A stretch of DNA of 64,000 nucleotides from Clostridium vitabionis (GTDB lineage: Bacteria > Bacillota > Clostridia > Lachnospirales > Lachnospiraceae), in NCBI RefSeq assembly GCF_015351765.1, contig NZ_JADKQA010000001.1, positions 938,394 to 1,002,393 on the forward strand. Direction: 5' to 3'. The notes beneath the pieces are model-generated. The model saw only the letters and a program-made list of their open reading frames with translations, did not search any database and was not told where the DNA came from. The position numbers were made by a program, and so were the translations under genes. Positions 8,011 through 15,793 of the stretch are shown piece after piece (the first letter of the stretch is position 1; every line of letters starts with the position of its first letter).

Positions 8011-9102
8011 ATGAACAAAGGTGTTAAGTTTAGGGCGTATCCCAATAAGGAACAACAAAACTTAATAAATCGAACATTCGGATGTTGCAGGCTCATCTAC
8101 AACAAAGGTCTTGCCATGCGTAACGATGCCTATTCCAATGGCGAAAAGATTGGCTATAACCAAACATCTGCTATGCTCACAGACCTTAAAAAGCAGGCTG
8201 ACTTTGCTTTCCTGAAGGACGTTGATTCTATTGCACTCCAGCAGTCTTTGAGGGATTTAGACCGTGGATTTAAAAATTTCTTTGAGAAACGTGCAAGACA
8301 TCCGCAGTTCAAGAGTAAGCATAATAACCACCAGTCATACAGAACCATTAATCAGGGCGATAATATCCGCATAATCGGGAAGTATATTAAGCTCCCGAAG
8401 CTCGGGTATGTCAAAATCAAACAATCCATGGAAGTCGGGCATATCAATAATGTCACGGTAGAGCATACTCCTACGGGTAAATACTTTGTAGTTCTGAATG
8501 TTGACTTTGAGCCAGAGTTTCGACCAAATGCAGGCTGCATGATTGGCATTGATGTCGGCATAAAGGAGTTTTACTCCGACAGCAACGGCAATGTCGTCAA
8601 TAACCCTAAGTATTTAGAGAAGTCTATGCGTAAACTCGTCAGAGAACAACGCAGGCTTTCTCGTAAGCAAAATGGCTCTAATAATCGCAATAGACAGCGT
8701 GTTAAGGTAGCTAAAGTCCATGAAAAGATAACGAATCAGCATAACGATTTCCTCCAAAAACAGTCAACGATACTTGTTAGCGAAAACCAAACGATCTGTA
8801 TTGAAGACCTGAATGTAAAAGGAATGATTCGTAATCATAAACTTGCGCAACACATAGCAAGCTGTTCATGGTCTAAGTTCTTTGCAATGCTTGAATACAA
8901 GGCTACATGGTACGGAAATGACATAATCAAAGTACCTACTATGTATCCAAGCAGCCAGACATGCAGTTGTTGTGGGTATAAGAACCCGTTTGTAAAGAAT
9001 CTCTCTATCAGAGAATGGGAATGTCCTAATTGTCACGCAAAGCACGATAGAGACACCAACGCAAGCATAAACATCTTAAATAAAGGGCTGTCAATAGCCT
9101 GA
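8011..9102 (+). CDS. tnpB: RNA-guided endonuclease TnpB (IS605 OrfB)
   Basis: A 363-residue TnpB, ancestor-type relative of Cas12. It has an N-terminal OrfB helix-turn-helix region (FRAYPNKEQQNLI) and RuvC catalytic acids in IGIDVGIKEF, ICIEDLNVKGM and the final DRDTNASINI. The zinc finger reads CSCCGYKN...ECPNCHAKHDRD. All three acidic residues and four cysteines are present, so nuclease activity is plausible. ATG at 8011 has GGTG upstream. By family precedent its guide RNA comes from the 3' end of the gene and extends past the element end. Confidence 0.93.
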   Translation: MNKGVKFRAYPNKEQQNLINRTFGCCRLIYNKGLAMRNDAYSNGEKIGYNQTSAMLTDLKKQADFAFLKDVDSIALQQSLRDLDRGFKNFFEKRARHPQFKSKHNNHQSYRTINQGDNIRIIGKYIKLPKLGYVKIKQSMEVGHINNVTVEHTPTGKYFVVLNVDFEPEFRPNAGCMIGIDVGIKEFYSDSNGNVVNNPKYLEKSMRKLVREQRRLSRKQNGSNNRNRQRVKVAKVHEKITNQHNDFLQKQSTILVSENQTICIEDLNVKGMIRNHKLAQHIASCSWSKFFAMLEYKATWYGNDIIKVPTMYPSSQTCSCCGYKNPFVKNLSIREWECPNCHAKHDRDTNASINILNKGLSIA

Positions 9103-9257
9103 CATATATAAAATACCGTAGGGCATACGGGAATTTACGCTTGTGGACACTGTGTAAGACGAGCCAACAAGGTAACTTGTTAGGAACGCAGTAGTGGCTG
9201 AAGCAAGAATCCCACGACTTTAGTCGTGTGGAGTGTCAAATTGTACCCCATAACCCC
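9060..9257 (+). ncRNA. putative ωRNA/reRNA of TnpB with guide at 9240 onward
   Basis: In IS605 elements the right-end transcript overlapping tnpB's 3' end forms the guide RNA, with about 16-20 nt of flanking DNA as spacer. Here the scaffold would cover the end of tnpB and the structured stretch to 9239. The current guide would begin ATTGTACCCC at 9240. The boundaries are inferred from the family rather than visible. Confidence 0.4.
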
Positions 9258-9506
9258 CAATTTGCTAAGTCTGAACTGTGCTTACGCTTGTTCTCGCAAA
9301 ACAATTTTACACAGTCCCACTAAGCCCGATCTTCGCACTCCGGGCTTGCGCCCCGCTCCGCGGATAGCCACTCCACTAAACTCGGACTGCGCTTTCGCTT
9401 GTCCTCGTTAAGTGGCTGGTTATCATTGGATAGCCACTCCACTAAACTCGGACTGCGCTTTCGCTTGTCCTCGTTAAGTGGCTGGTTATTGTTAAGTGCT
9501 CTGCAT
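9241..9506. repeat. terminator-linked palindromic repeat, block 1 (two tandem α hairpins plus a decayed β unit)
   Basis: The unit beginning GGATAGCCACTCCACTAAAC occurs at 9362 and again at 9428, a 66-bp tandem period. Each folds as CCACTAAAC..GGAC-T-GCG-CTTT-CGC-TT-GTCC..GTTAAGTGG. Further left a β-type unit (GAACTGTGCTTACGCTTGTTC) is partly decayed. The block ends with AAGTGCTCTGCAT fused to the T-tract of the rplT terminator. No gene is visible in 9240-9573. Confidence 0.85.
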
Positions 9507-9546
9507 AAAAAAATGCACCGACCCTGTCAGAAAGCAGGTCGATGCA
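9507..9546 (-). terminator. intrinsic terminator of infC-rpmI-rplT
   Basis: On the minus strand GCATCGACCTGC...GGGTCGGTGC forms the stem, followed by ATTTTTTT. It lies about 27 nt after the rplT stop. Confidence 0.9.
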
Positions 9547-9573
9547 TGAAATTCCTTCGTACGGACTGGCAGC

Positions 9574-9933
9574 TTATGCGCTGATCGCGCTCTTCGCGGT
9601 CTCGGCAAGCTTTGCAAAGCCTGCGGCATCCGTGATGGCCATATCCGCGAGAACCTTGCGGTTAAGGTCGATGTTGGACTTCTTGAGGCCGAACATAAAC
9701 TTGCTGTAGGAAATGCCGTTCATGCGGCAGGCAGCGTTGATTCTGGCGATCCAGAGCTGTCTGAACTGTCTCTTTCTCTGCTTGCGGCCGGCATAGGAAG
9801 AGTTCAGGGCTCTCATGACCGACTGCTTGGCTACCCTGTACTGCTTGGAGCGGGCGCCCCTGTATCCCTTGGCCAGCTTTAATACTCTATTGTGCTTCTT
9901 CTTGGCATTTAATGCCCCTTTAATTCTTGCCAT
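9574..9933 (-). CDS. rplT: 50S ribosomal protein L20
   Basis: 119 residues, canonical bL20: MARIKGALNAKKKHNRVLKLAKGY-type start, RNA-binding basic helices and the RQLWIARINAACR motif. It assembles early on 23S rRNA and in Firmicutes represses its own operon by binding the infC leader. It is the last gene of infC-rpmI-rplT, followed by an intrinsic terminator. Confidence 0.98.
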   Translation of the reverse strand: MARIKGALNAKKKHNRVLKLAKGYRGARSKQYRVAKQSVMRALNSSYAGRKQRKRQFRQLWIARINAACRMNGISYSKFMFGLKKSNIDLNRKVLADMAITDAAGFAKLAETAKSAISA

Positions 9934-9963
9934 CGCTTATTTCCTCCTTTTCGTCCTCACGAA

Positions 9964-10161
9964 TTACAGATACGGCAGAATCTTGCGCATTACCCTGCTG
10001 TTGGTGATATCAGCAACGGTATCCTTGCGGAGATTTCTCTTTCTCTTGGTGCTCTTCTTCGTCAGGATATGGGACTTATAAGCCTTGTTTCTCACCAGTT
10101 TTCCGGTACCCGTCTTCTTAAAGCGCTTTGCGGCAGCTCTGCTTGTCTTCATCTTAGGCAT
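9964..10161 (-). CDS. rpmI: 50S ribosomal protein L35
   Basis: 65 residues with the bL35 signature: [20 protein letters not shown] at the start, then KRKRNLRK and a C-terminal RKILPYL. It sits 25 nt after infC and 30 nt before rplT in the standard order, with strong GGAGGAA-type RBS signals. Confidence 0.98.
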   Translation of the reverse strand: MPKMKTSRAAAKRFKKTGTGKLVRNKAYKSHILTKKSTKRKRNLRKDTVADITNSRVMRKILPYL

Positions 10162-10186
10162 GATCTAGTTCCTCCTTCAAATAGGT

Positions 10187-10696
10187 TTATTGACGCTTTG
10201 CCGTCAGGAAAATGACAATGGTCCTTCCCTCGATCTTGGCCGGTTTCTCAATGACCGCGATGTCGGAAAGCTTCTCTGCGAAATCATCCAGAATGTACTT
10301 TGTCTGCGCCATGTGAGCCATCTCACGGCCCCGGAAACGCAGCGTGACCTTGACCTTGTTGCCCTTCTCGATGAATTTTCTCGCGGCGGACACCTTCGTA
10401 TTCAGGTCATTGTCATCAATGTTCGGAGACATACGGATTTCTTTGACTTCGACAGACTTCTGCTTCTTCCTTGCCTCTTTTTCCTTTCTCAGCATCTCAT
10501 ACCGATACTTGGAATAATCGATAATCTTACATACCGGAGGCTTCGCGTTGGGTGCGATCTTGACCAGGTCAAGCTCCGCTTCCCTTGCGCGCTGAAGCGC
10601 GTCCCTCGCCGGCATAATGCCAAGCTGTTCACCGTTTTCTCCAATCAAACGAACTTCCCGGTCACGGATCTGTTCGTTAATCATGTAATCGCTAAT
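10187..10696 (-). CDS. infC: translation initiation factor IF-3
   Basis: IF-3 dissociates ribosomes and proofreads start-codon choice. The N-domain (INEQIRDREVRLIGENGEQLG) and C-domain (KEIRMSPNIDDNDL, VTLRFRGREMAH) are both complete. I place the start at an ATT codon, 10696. GGGAGG lies 9-10 nt upstream, and the product then begins (I)SDYMINEQ as in other IF-3s, giving 169 residues. The longer ORF runs into the leader, and the internal ATG at 10684 has no spacing-compatible RBS. AUU starts are known for infC in E. coli and Bacillus, where they couple translation to IF-3 level. Confidence 0.95.
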   Translation of the reverse strand: MSDYMINEQIRDREVRLIGENGEQLGIMPARDALQRAREAELDLVKIAPNAKPPVCKIIDYSKYRYEMLRKEKEARKKQKSVEVKEIRMSPNIDDNDLNTKVSAARKFIEKGNKVKVTLRFRGREMAHMAQTKYILDDFAEKLSDIAVIEKPAKIEGRTIVIFLTAKRQ

Positions 10697-10925
10697 TGCC
10701 GTCAACCTCCCATCGCACAAACATTTCTCTCTGGACCTTCGCAGGATCCTGTCCGCATCCCCGGTCTGAACACAGAAAACGGGCGGCCAGATCAACCGGC
10801 CGCCCATTCATACATGCTTAACCAAAGTCCCTGAAGGGACTCGTCCATTCCGTATGAACCACGGGCACATGGTAAATGCCTGGGTGAGGCCGATAACCTG
10901 CTTTCCTGATGCTGCTTTTCACAAC
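10697..10925 (-). promoter_or_regulatory. infC operon leader, candidate L20-responsive attenuator
   Basis: The ~230-nt leader contains a strong hairpin (GGGCGGCC/GGCCGCCC) followed by GTTTTCTGTG at 10776-10806, and further paired segments upstream such as AGTCCCT/AGGGACT. Leaders of this operon in Firmicutes carry an L20-binding structure that controls premature termination. The position and hairpin agree; the L20 site itself was not resolved by eye. Confidence 0.6.
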
Positions 10926-10931
10926 TATTAG

Positions 10932-10960
10932 ACAATAGCATTTCTGCCGGCAGATGTCAA
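10932..10960 (-). promoter_or_regulatory. σA promoter of infC-rpmI-rplT
   Basis: Consensus TTGACA and TATTGT with a 17-nt spacer on the minus strand. The -10 is preceded by TGC. It sits directly after the dctM stop. Confidence 0.85.
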
Positions 10961-10971
10961 GCAGAAAATCT

Positions 10972-12261
10972 TTACTTTCCGAATACCAGATTCGGGACAA
11001 AGAGCGTCAGCCCCGGGAAATACGTGACGATCAGGAGGGCAACCAGAAGCGCGATAATAAACGGGATGCACTCCTTGACAAATTCCGGGATCGGGCAGTC
11101 GACAATGCTGCAGACGGTGAACATCATCGAGCCGAACGGCGGTGTCAGGCCGCCGATCATGATATTGACGATGATGATCAGGCCGAAATGCACCAGGTTC
11201 ACGCCAAGCTTGGAAACCACCGGGATCAGCAGCGGCGCGAGGATGATCATTGCCGCGCCACCTTCCATGAACATGCCGACAATCAGGAGGATAATGTTGA
11301 TGATCAGCAGCATGACAATTGTATTGGAGGTCACGCCGAGAAGCGCGCTGGAGATCATTCCCGGAATCCCTTCCCAGGTCATGTACTGCCCGAAGACATT
11401 TGCGGCCACGATAATGAGGACAACGCCGGCGGTGCCTTCCACGGATTCCTTGAGGATCAGCGCGGTGTGCTCCGGTTTCAGCCTCCGGTAAATCAGGGCG
11501 CCGACAATGAGCGTGTAAAGGACCGCGACAGCCCCGCACTCAGACGGAGTGAAAATGCCGATCCGCATTCCGCCGATGATGCCGAATGGGAAGAAAATCG
11601 CCCAGATCGAATCCAGTGCCTGTTTCCCGATTTCTTTTCCGGAAGCCATGTGGCTGCGGGTCGGTTTGTACCCCCTCTTTTTCGAGATGATGTGAACCGC
11701 AATCATCAGGCAGATGGCCATGAAGATGCCGGGAACATAACCGGCCATGAACATTTTCCCGACGGACACATTGGCAATCAGCGCGTAGATAATCAGGTTA
11801 ATGCCCGGTGGGATGACCGGTGTCACCGCGGATGACGCCGCGGTGATCGCCGCGGAGAACCCGCGGCTGTACCCTCTCCGCTCCATCTCCGGCACGAGCA
11901 TTTTCGCCTCCATCGCCGCGTCCGCGTTCGCCGAGCCGGATACGCCGCCCATCAGCATGGAGAGCAGGACGTTGACCTGCGCCAGCGCGCCGGGAAGATG
12001 TCCGGTAAGGACGTCAGCGAAAGCCATCAGTTTTTCACTGATGCCCGCGTAGTTCATGATGGAGCCGGCCATGACGAAGAACGGGATCGCCAGCAGGGAG
12101 AACGACTGGGCGCTGGTGATGAACTTCTGAAGAATCAGGTAGGCCGGGCTACCGGTATTTAAAAACGCAAAGTAATACAGTGTCGCACCGAAAAGGGCAA
12201 ATGCGATCGGAATGCCGGTAAAATACAGAACCAGCACAATAATGAGCGGTGCAAATCCCAT
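10972..12261 (-). CDS. dctM: TRAP transporter large permease DctM
   Basis: 429 residues, highly hydrophobic, about 12 predicted membrane segments, typical of the DctM subunit that carries substrate translocation. Recognisable features are the GFAPLIIVLVLYFTGIPIAF opening, GGVSGSANADAAM and GGLTPPFGSMMFT motifs. It is 2 nt downstream of dctQ, so the permease subunits are translationally linked. TRAP systems use ion gradients to import organic acids. The substrate is not evident from sequence. Confidence 0.95.
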   Translation of the reverse strand: MGFAPLIIVLVLYFTGIPIAFALFGATLYYFAFLNTGSPAYLILQKFITSAQSFSLLAIPFFVMAGSIMNYAGISEKLMAFADVLTGHLPGALAQVNVLLSMLMGGVSGSANADAAMEAKMLVPEMERRGYSRGFSAAITAASSAVTPVIPPGINLIIYALIANVSVGKMFMAGYVPGIFMAICLMIAVHIISKKRGYKPTRSHMASGKEIGKQALDSIWAIFFPFGIIGGMRIGIFTPSECGAVAVLYTLIVGALIYRRLKPEHTALILKESVEGTAGVVLIIVAANVFGQYMTWEGIPGMISSALLGVTSNTIVMLLIINIILLIVGMFMEGGAAMIILAPLLIPVVSKLGVNLVHFGLIIIVNIMIGGLTPPFGSMMFTVCSIVDCPIPEFVKECIPFIIALLVALLIVTYFPGLTLFVPNLVFGK

Positions 12262-12263
12262 AT

Positions 12264-12749
12264 TTATACCTCCTTCCCGTTCCGGATATCACGGAACATT
12301 TGAACGATATGCACAACGGTATAGATCGCCGCCAGTCCGAAGCCCACCGGGATCGCCGCGCTGACCCAGGCGGAGGAAACGCCGAGGACGGACGTCGAAA
12401 TCCCGTGGGTATGGTTGATATAGAGAACAGAGAGGTAAACAATATAGAAATTGATGACCAGCAGAATAAACTGGACAATGATTTTCACCGCGGTCCTGGC
12501 CGCTCTCGGGAGCCTGTTCACCAGGAGATCGATGCCGAGCATGGCGCCGGTCCGATACGCGCCGGCGGCGCCGATGAAGACGCTCCAGACAAAGCAGCTG
12601 GTCGCCACCTCCTCACTCCAGTAGATGCCGGAGTTCAGACAGTAGCGGAAGAAGACATTCATCAGGACGAGGATCGTGGTAATCACGAGCAGAATCGACG
12701 CGATGAACTCCTCGGGATTTTCGCGCATGAATTTTTTCATGGAAAGCAT
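12264..12749 (-). CDS. dctQ: TRAP transporter small permease DctQ
   Basis: 161 residues with four predicted transmembrane helices and the DctQ-type stretch GIYWSEEVATSCFVWSVFIG. It forms the membrane complex with DctM. It follows dctP by 142 nt, a gap that contains a stable hairpin. Confidence 0.93.
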   Translation of the reverse strand: MLSMKKFMRENPEEFIASILLVITTILVLMNVFFRYCLNSGIYWSEEVATSCFVWSVFIGAAGAYRTGAMLGIDLLVNRLPRAARTAVKIIVQFILLVINFYIVYLSVLYINHTHGISTSVLGVSSAWVSAAIPVGFGLAAIYTVVHIVQMFRDIRNGKEV

Positions 12750-12824
12750 AGGCTAATCTTCCTTTAATCATCGGGATGCGGAAACAAGGCTCGGAATCCG
12801 TCCCTGTTCACAAAGCGGAAAATA

Positions 12825-12858
12825 TGCGGAGGGAAATGGCTAACCCCCTCCCTCCGCA
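12825..12858 (-). promoter_or_regulatory. intercistronic hairpin between dctP and dctQM
   Basis: TGCGGAGGGA and TCCCTCCGCA form a perfect 10-bp stem with a 14-nt loop, followed by TATTTTCC. Without a long T-run it is more likely an mRNA-stabilising or partial-termination structure than a full terminator. It would raise binding-protein output relative to the permease. Confidence 0.55.
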
Positions 12859-12891
12859 CGGTCAATAAACGTTTTTTGTCTGTTTCAGGAA

Positions 12892-14046
12892 TCAGAGTCC
12901 GCTGTCCTTGATGTACTTCTGGAACTTGTCATACAGGCCAGGCGTGGTTCCCTTGTTCTTCTCCATATCGGAGTAGATCGGAACCATCAGCTTCTGGAAG
13001 GCTTCCGTGTCCACTTCGTTGAACTGGATGCCCTGCTCCTTCTCCAGCTTTTCCATCTGGGACTTCTCGTTCTCCGAAATCTCCTTGACCATGTCCTCAG
13101 CACCCTTGTTGAACTCCTGCTGAACCAGCTTCTGGAGCGGCTCAGGCATGCTGTTGAAGACATCAGGATTGATATAAGCGCCGCAGACACCAAGGAGATG
13201 CTTGGTCAGTGCCATGTTCTTGCAGACTTCCGCGGAACCGTTGCTGCCGTAAGCGTCGATGGTTCCCTCAAGCCCGTCAACAACGCCCTGCTGGACAGCG
13301 GAGATGGTATCCGCAAAGCCCATCGGTGTCGCCGTTGCGCCCATCGCGTTGATGGTGTTGACATAGAGCTCAGACTTCGGGGTTCTGATCTTCATGCCCT
13401 TCAGGTCTTCCGGCTCTTTGATGACCTTGTTGGTCATCATTGAACGGAAGCCGAAGATGTAGTCCATGTTCAGGACCTTGACACCCTTTTCCTCGGCCTT
13501 CTTGAACATTTCCTGAACTTCATCGGTCTGCAGGAGGTATCCGTACTGGTCATAGTTGGATACCAGCATCGGGCCTGCCAGGACGTTGAAATCCGGAACA
13601 TAGTCCGCAAGGTAAGACGGATCCTCTACGGAAATGAAGTTCGCGCCGGCGGCTACCTGCGCGACACCGTCCTGGTATACCGGCAGCTGGGACTGCGGAT
13701 AGCAGGTGATATCCACCATGCCGTTCGACTTCTCGCGGATGCTGTCCGCGATGGCCTGCATGTGCTTGGTCAGCGCCTCATCCGGAGCAAATACGTGGCT
13801 CAGCTTGAACTCGATCTTGTAGTTCGGGTCAACGCCAGAGAGGTCAATCGCCTCGGAATCAGAGCCTGCCGCGGATGCACCCGCCGCCTTCGTATCTGCC
13901 GCCGCGGCCGCCGTCGTGTCCGCTGCTGCCGCGGTTGTCTTCGCCGCCGCGGTTGTCGACGATGAGGAAGATCCTCCGCACGCCGCGAGGGATGCCGCCA
14001 TTGCGGCAGCCATGGTCAGTGCCATCGCTTTTTTCAAGTTTTTCAT
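12892..14046 (-). CDS. dctP: TRAP transporter solute-binding lipoprotein DctP
   Basis: 384 residues. A lipoprotein signal peptide ends in a lipobox (SLAAC, Cys about residue 23). It is followed by a Ser/Thr/Ala-rich linker of about 40 residues and a DctP domain starting near FKLSHVFAPDEALTKHMQAI. The family feature DLKGMKIRTPKSELYVNTINAMGA-like segment, cut here to LKGMKIRTPKSE, carries the conserved substrate-carboxylate Arg. RBS is GGAGGAAATGT. It is anchored outside the membrane and delivers ligand to DctQM. Confidence 0.95.
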   Translation of the reverse strand: MKNLKKAMALTMAAAMAASLAACGGSSSSSTTAAAKTTAAAADTTAAAAADTKAAGASAAGSDSEAIDLSGVDPNYKIEFKLSHVFAPDEALTKHMQAIADSIREKSNGMVDITCYPQSQLPVYQDGVAQVAAGANFISVEDPSYLADYVPDFNVLAGPMLVSNYDQYGYLLQTDEVQEMFKKAEEKGVKVLNMDYIFGFRSMMTNKVIKEPEDLKGMKIRTPKSELYVNTINAMGATATPMGFADTISAVQQGVVDGLEGTIDAYGSNGSAEVCKNMALTKHLLGVCGAYINPDVFNSMPEPLQKLVQQEFNKGAEDMVKEISENEKSQMEKLEKEQGIQFNEVDTEAFQKLMVPIYSDMEKNKGTTPGLYDKFQKYIKDSGL

Positions 14047-14148
14047 ACATTTCCTCCTTTTATTGTCAAGACGGCCGGAAGAATTCCGATCCGCCCCGTC
14101 ATACCAGAATCTGCAGCACGGGAATATACTTCCGGAGAACGGCGCCGG

Positions 14149-14883
14149 TTAATTCTTCTCCGCGAGGATCTTCGCGACCCGGTCCGGGAAATTGCCGATG
14201 ATCGAGGTCACGCCGGCGGCGATCATCTGGCGGATATCCTTCTCCTCATTGACCGTCCAGCAGTTGATGTCGATGCCCTGGGCAAGGATTCCGCGGACAA
14301 GCTCCGGCGTGCAGTTATAGAAAATCGGATGATAGCACTCGAATCCATTTTCCCGGACATAACGGCCGGCATCCAGGATCCAGGAATCGGTCAGCAGCCC
14401 GCAGCGGATCTCCGGGCAGAGCTCCTTCATCCGCTTGATGCTGTAATGATTGAAGGACGAGATGATGATGCGGTCAACCATGTCAAATTCGCGGATGAGG
14501 TCGATCACCTTTTTTTCGATGCCGGGGTACTCGAAAATACCGGTTTTTAACTCGATATTCGTGACCAGGCTTGTCGGCGCAAGCAGCTCCAGGTATTCGC
14601 GGAGCGTCATGATGTGCTGCGGCTCAACCTGGCCGGCGAAGGTATAGGAAAGATCCGCCCGGCGCAGCTCGTCCAGCGTGTAGTCCCGCACAAATCCCTT
14701 CATATTGAGGCAGGTGCGGTCCAGTTTTTCGTCATGGATGATGACCACCTCGCCGTCCCTGGTCAGGTGCACATCATTCTCAATACCGTCGCACCCCGGA
14801 GTTTCGATCGCCTTCTCAAAGGCAATCCGGGTATTCTCCGGATATCTGCCGGAAAATCCCCGATGAGCAAAATTTTTAACCAT
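14149..14883 (-). CDS. glycerophosphodiester phosphodiesterase family protein
   Basis: 244 residues, single GDPD domain. Catalytic and metal motifs: FAHRGFSGRYPENT (His-Arg, Glu), IENDVHLTRDGEVVIIHD (Glu, Asp, His). No signal peptide, so it is cytoplasmic and UgpQ-like, releasing glycerol-3-phosphate and an alcohol. RBS AAGGGGGAG. It is the first gene behind the leader at 14932-15054, with dctPQM following. The association suggests use of a phosphodiester or its alcohol moiety, but that is inference. Confidence 0.92.
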   Translation of the reverse strand: MVKNFAHRGFSGRYPENTRIAFEKAIETPGCDGIENDVHLTRDGEVVIIHDEKLDRTCLNMKGFVRDYTLDELRRADLSYTFAGQVEPQHIMTLREYLELLAPTSLVTNIELKTGIFEYPGIEKKVIDLIREFDMVDRIIISSFNHYSIKRMKELCPEIRCGLLTDSWILDAGRYVRENGFECYHPIFYNCTPELVRGILAQGIDINCWTVNEEKDIRQMIAAGVTSIIGNFPDRVAKILAEKN

Positions 14884-14931
14884 AGAATATCTCCCCCTTA
14901 TGGATTAGATTGAGCGCTTAGCTGAAAAGTC

Positions 14932-15008
14932 AAAAAAAGGGCAGATTAAAGCCCACATGGTGAAATGCAGTACATTTGCGAATTTTTTACCATGTGATGC
15001 CCTCTGCT
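14932..15008 (-). promoter_or_regulatory. attenuator-like leader hairpin upstream of the GDPD/TRAP genes
   Basis: Starting about 10 nt after the predicted transcription start, CACATGGT pairs with ACCATGTG and GGGCA with TGCCC. An inner AAATG/CATTT hairpin is nested inside, and TTTTTTT follows at once. This is terminator-like, lies between promoter and RBS, and no gene upstream needs it, because the ACT gene has its own terminator. It does not match a riboswitch class I recognise. Confidence 0.55.
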
Positions 15009-15025
15009 CTCAATCTCTGTTAGTC

Positions 15026-15054
15026 ATATTAGCATTATTGTCCAGAAAAATCAA
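15026..15054 (-). promoter_or_regulatory. σA promoter of the GDPD-dctPQM genes
   Basis: TTGATT and TAATAT with a 17-nt spacer on the minus strand, with TGC before the -10. Confidence 0.75.
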
Positions 15055-15233
15055 TTGTTTTTTTATTCACATTCGTCAAATCTGTACATAGGGTATCGCT
15101 GTCCGGCACATTCCGGATGGGAAAATTCACAAAACGGTGGCTTACCGGCAGCGTCCCGGAAAGGCAACGCGGGCGGGGCAGGCCGGCGGAACAGCTGTAT
15201 TCCGGAACAGAACCCCGCAAAAAGTCGGTACGC

Positions 15234-15291
15234 AAAAAAGGCAGTGCGCCGGCAAACAGCGGATATCCGCCATTTCCCGGCACACTGCCTT
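15234..15291 (-). terminator. intrinsic terminator after the ACT-domain gene
   Basis: GGCAGTGTGCCGG and GCCGGCGCACTGCC pair on the minus strand around a GCGGATATCCGC core, followed by TTTTTT. It ends the iorA-iorB-paaK-ACT transcript. Confidence 0.85.
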
Positions 15292-15313
15292 TCACCAAAG
15301 CATCCTGCCGCGG

Positions 15314-15748
15314 TTACTCTTCCCTGATATCCGCCTGGCTCACGATACGGATATTCTTGGCCTTAAGCACCCGCTCCGCCTTCGCCGCGTCGCTCACGCG
15401 GAAAATCATCAGGGCGTGCTCCGCGATCCGGCCGCCCTCCATCGCGTACATGTAGTCGAGGTTCACGCCGGCATCCTTCAGATAGCTGAGCACCGTATTC
15501 AGGCCGCCCGGCTCGTCGGGAATGGACACGATCACCACCGGGACCATCCGGCAGACATAGCCTGCATTCCGGAGGACATTGACCGCCTCGTCCACATCGT
15601 TCACGATGATGCGGACAATCCCGAAGCCCTCCGTCTCCGCGAGGGACAGGGCGCGCATGTTGACCCGGCTCTCATCGAGGACCTGCGTCATCTCATGAAG
15701 CGTCCCCGGCTTATTTTCCAGGAAAATCGAAATCTGGTTGACACTCAT
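15314..15748 (-). CDS. ACT-domain protein (tandem ACT), associated with IOR/PaaK
   Basis: 144 residues consisting of two ACT domains: ISIFLENKPGTLHEMTQVL in the first and VSIPDEPGGLNTVLSYLKDA in the second. ACT domains bind small molecules, often amino acids. Proteins of this architecture recur next to indolepyruvate oxidoreductase and phenylacetate-CoA ligase genes, which suggests aromatic amino acid sensing. It is the last gene of its operon, 45 nt after paaK. Confidence 0.9.
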   Translation of the reverse strand: MSVNQISIFLENKPGTLHEMTQVLDESRVNMRALSLAETEGFGIVRIIVNDVDEAVNVLRNAGYVCRMVPVVIVSIPDEPGGLNTVLSYLKDAGVNLDYMYAMEGGRIAEHALMIFRVSDAAKAERVLKAKNIRIVSQADIREE

Positions 15749-15793
15749 CTTCTGCCTTCTCCTCTCCGGCGGAAATCTCCGCCCGGCCTTAGG

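Larger units (their letters stand above)
7488..9239 (+). mobile_element. IS200/IS605-family insertion sequence (tnpA + tnpB)
   Basis: A complete-looking element with a Y1 transposase and TnpB in the same orientation. Subterminal imperfect palindromes are present at both ends: CACGGTTTCAACCGTG at 7510-7525 on the left and CACGACTTTAGTCGTG at 9213-9228 on the right. The right end finishes TGTCAA, like the TCAA cleavage site of IS608. The left boundary after CTTAT at 7487 is inferred from spacing to the hairpin. The element is visibly AT-richer than its surroundings, indicating acquisition from another genome. It separates the MBL gene from rplT. Confidence 0.85.

Noticed and set aside
9362-9488. 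Possible CRISPR array from repeated units
   Set aside because: Only two tandem copies with no unique spacers, and the same unit occurs singly elsewhere; it is a palindromic repeat.
9226-9584. Two 61-residue plus-strand ORFs with peptide repeats
   Set aside because: They are translations of the palindromic repeat block.
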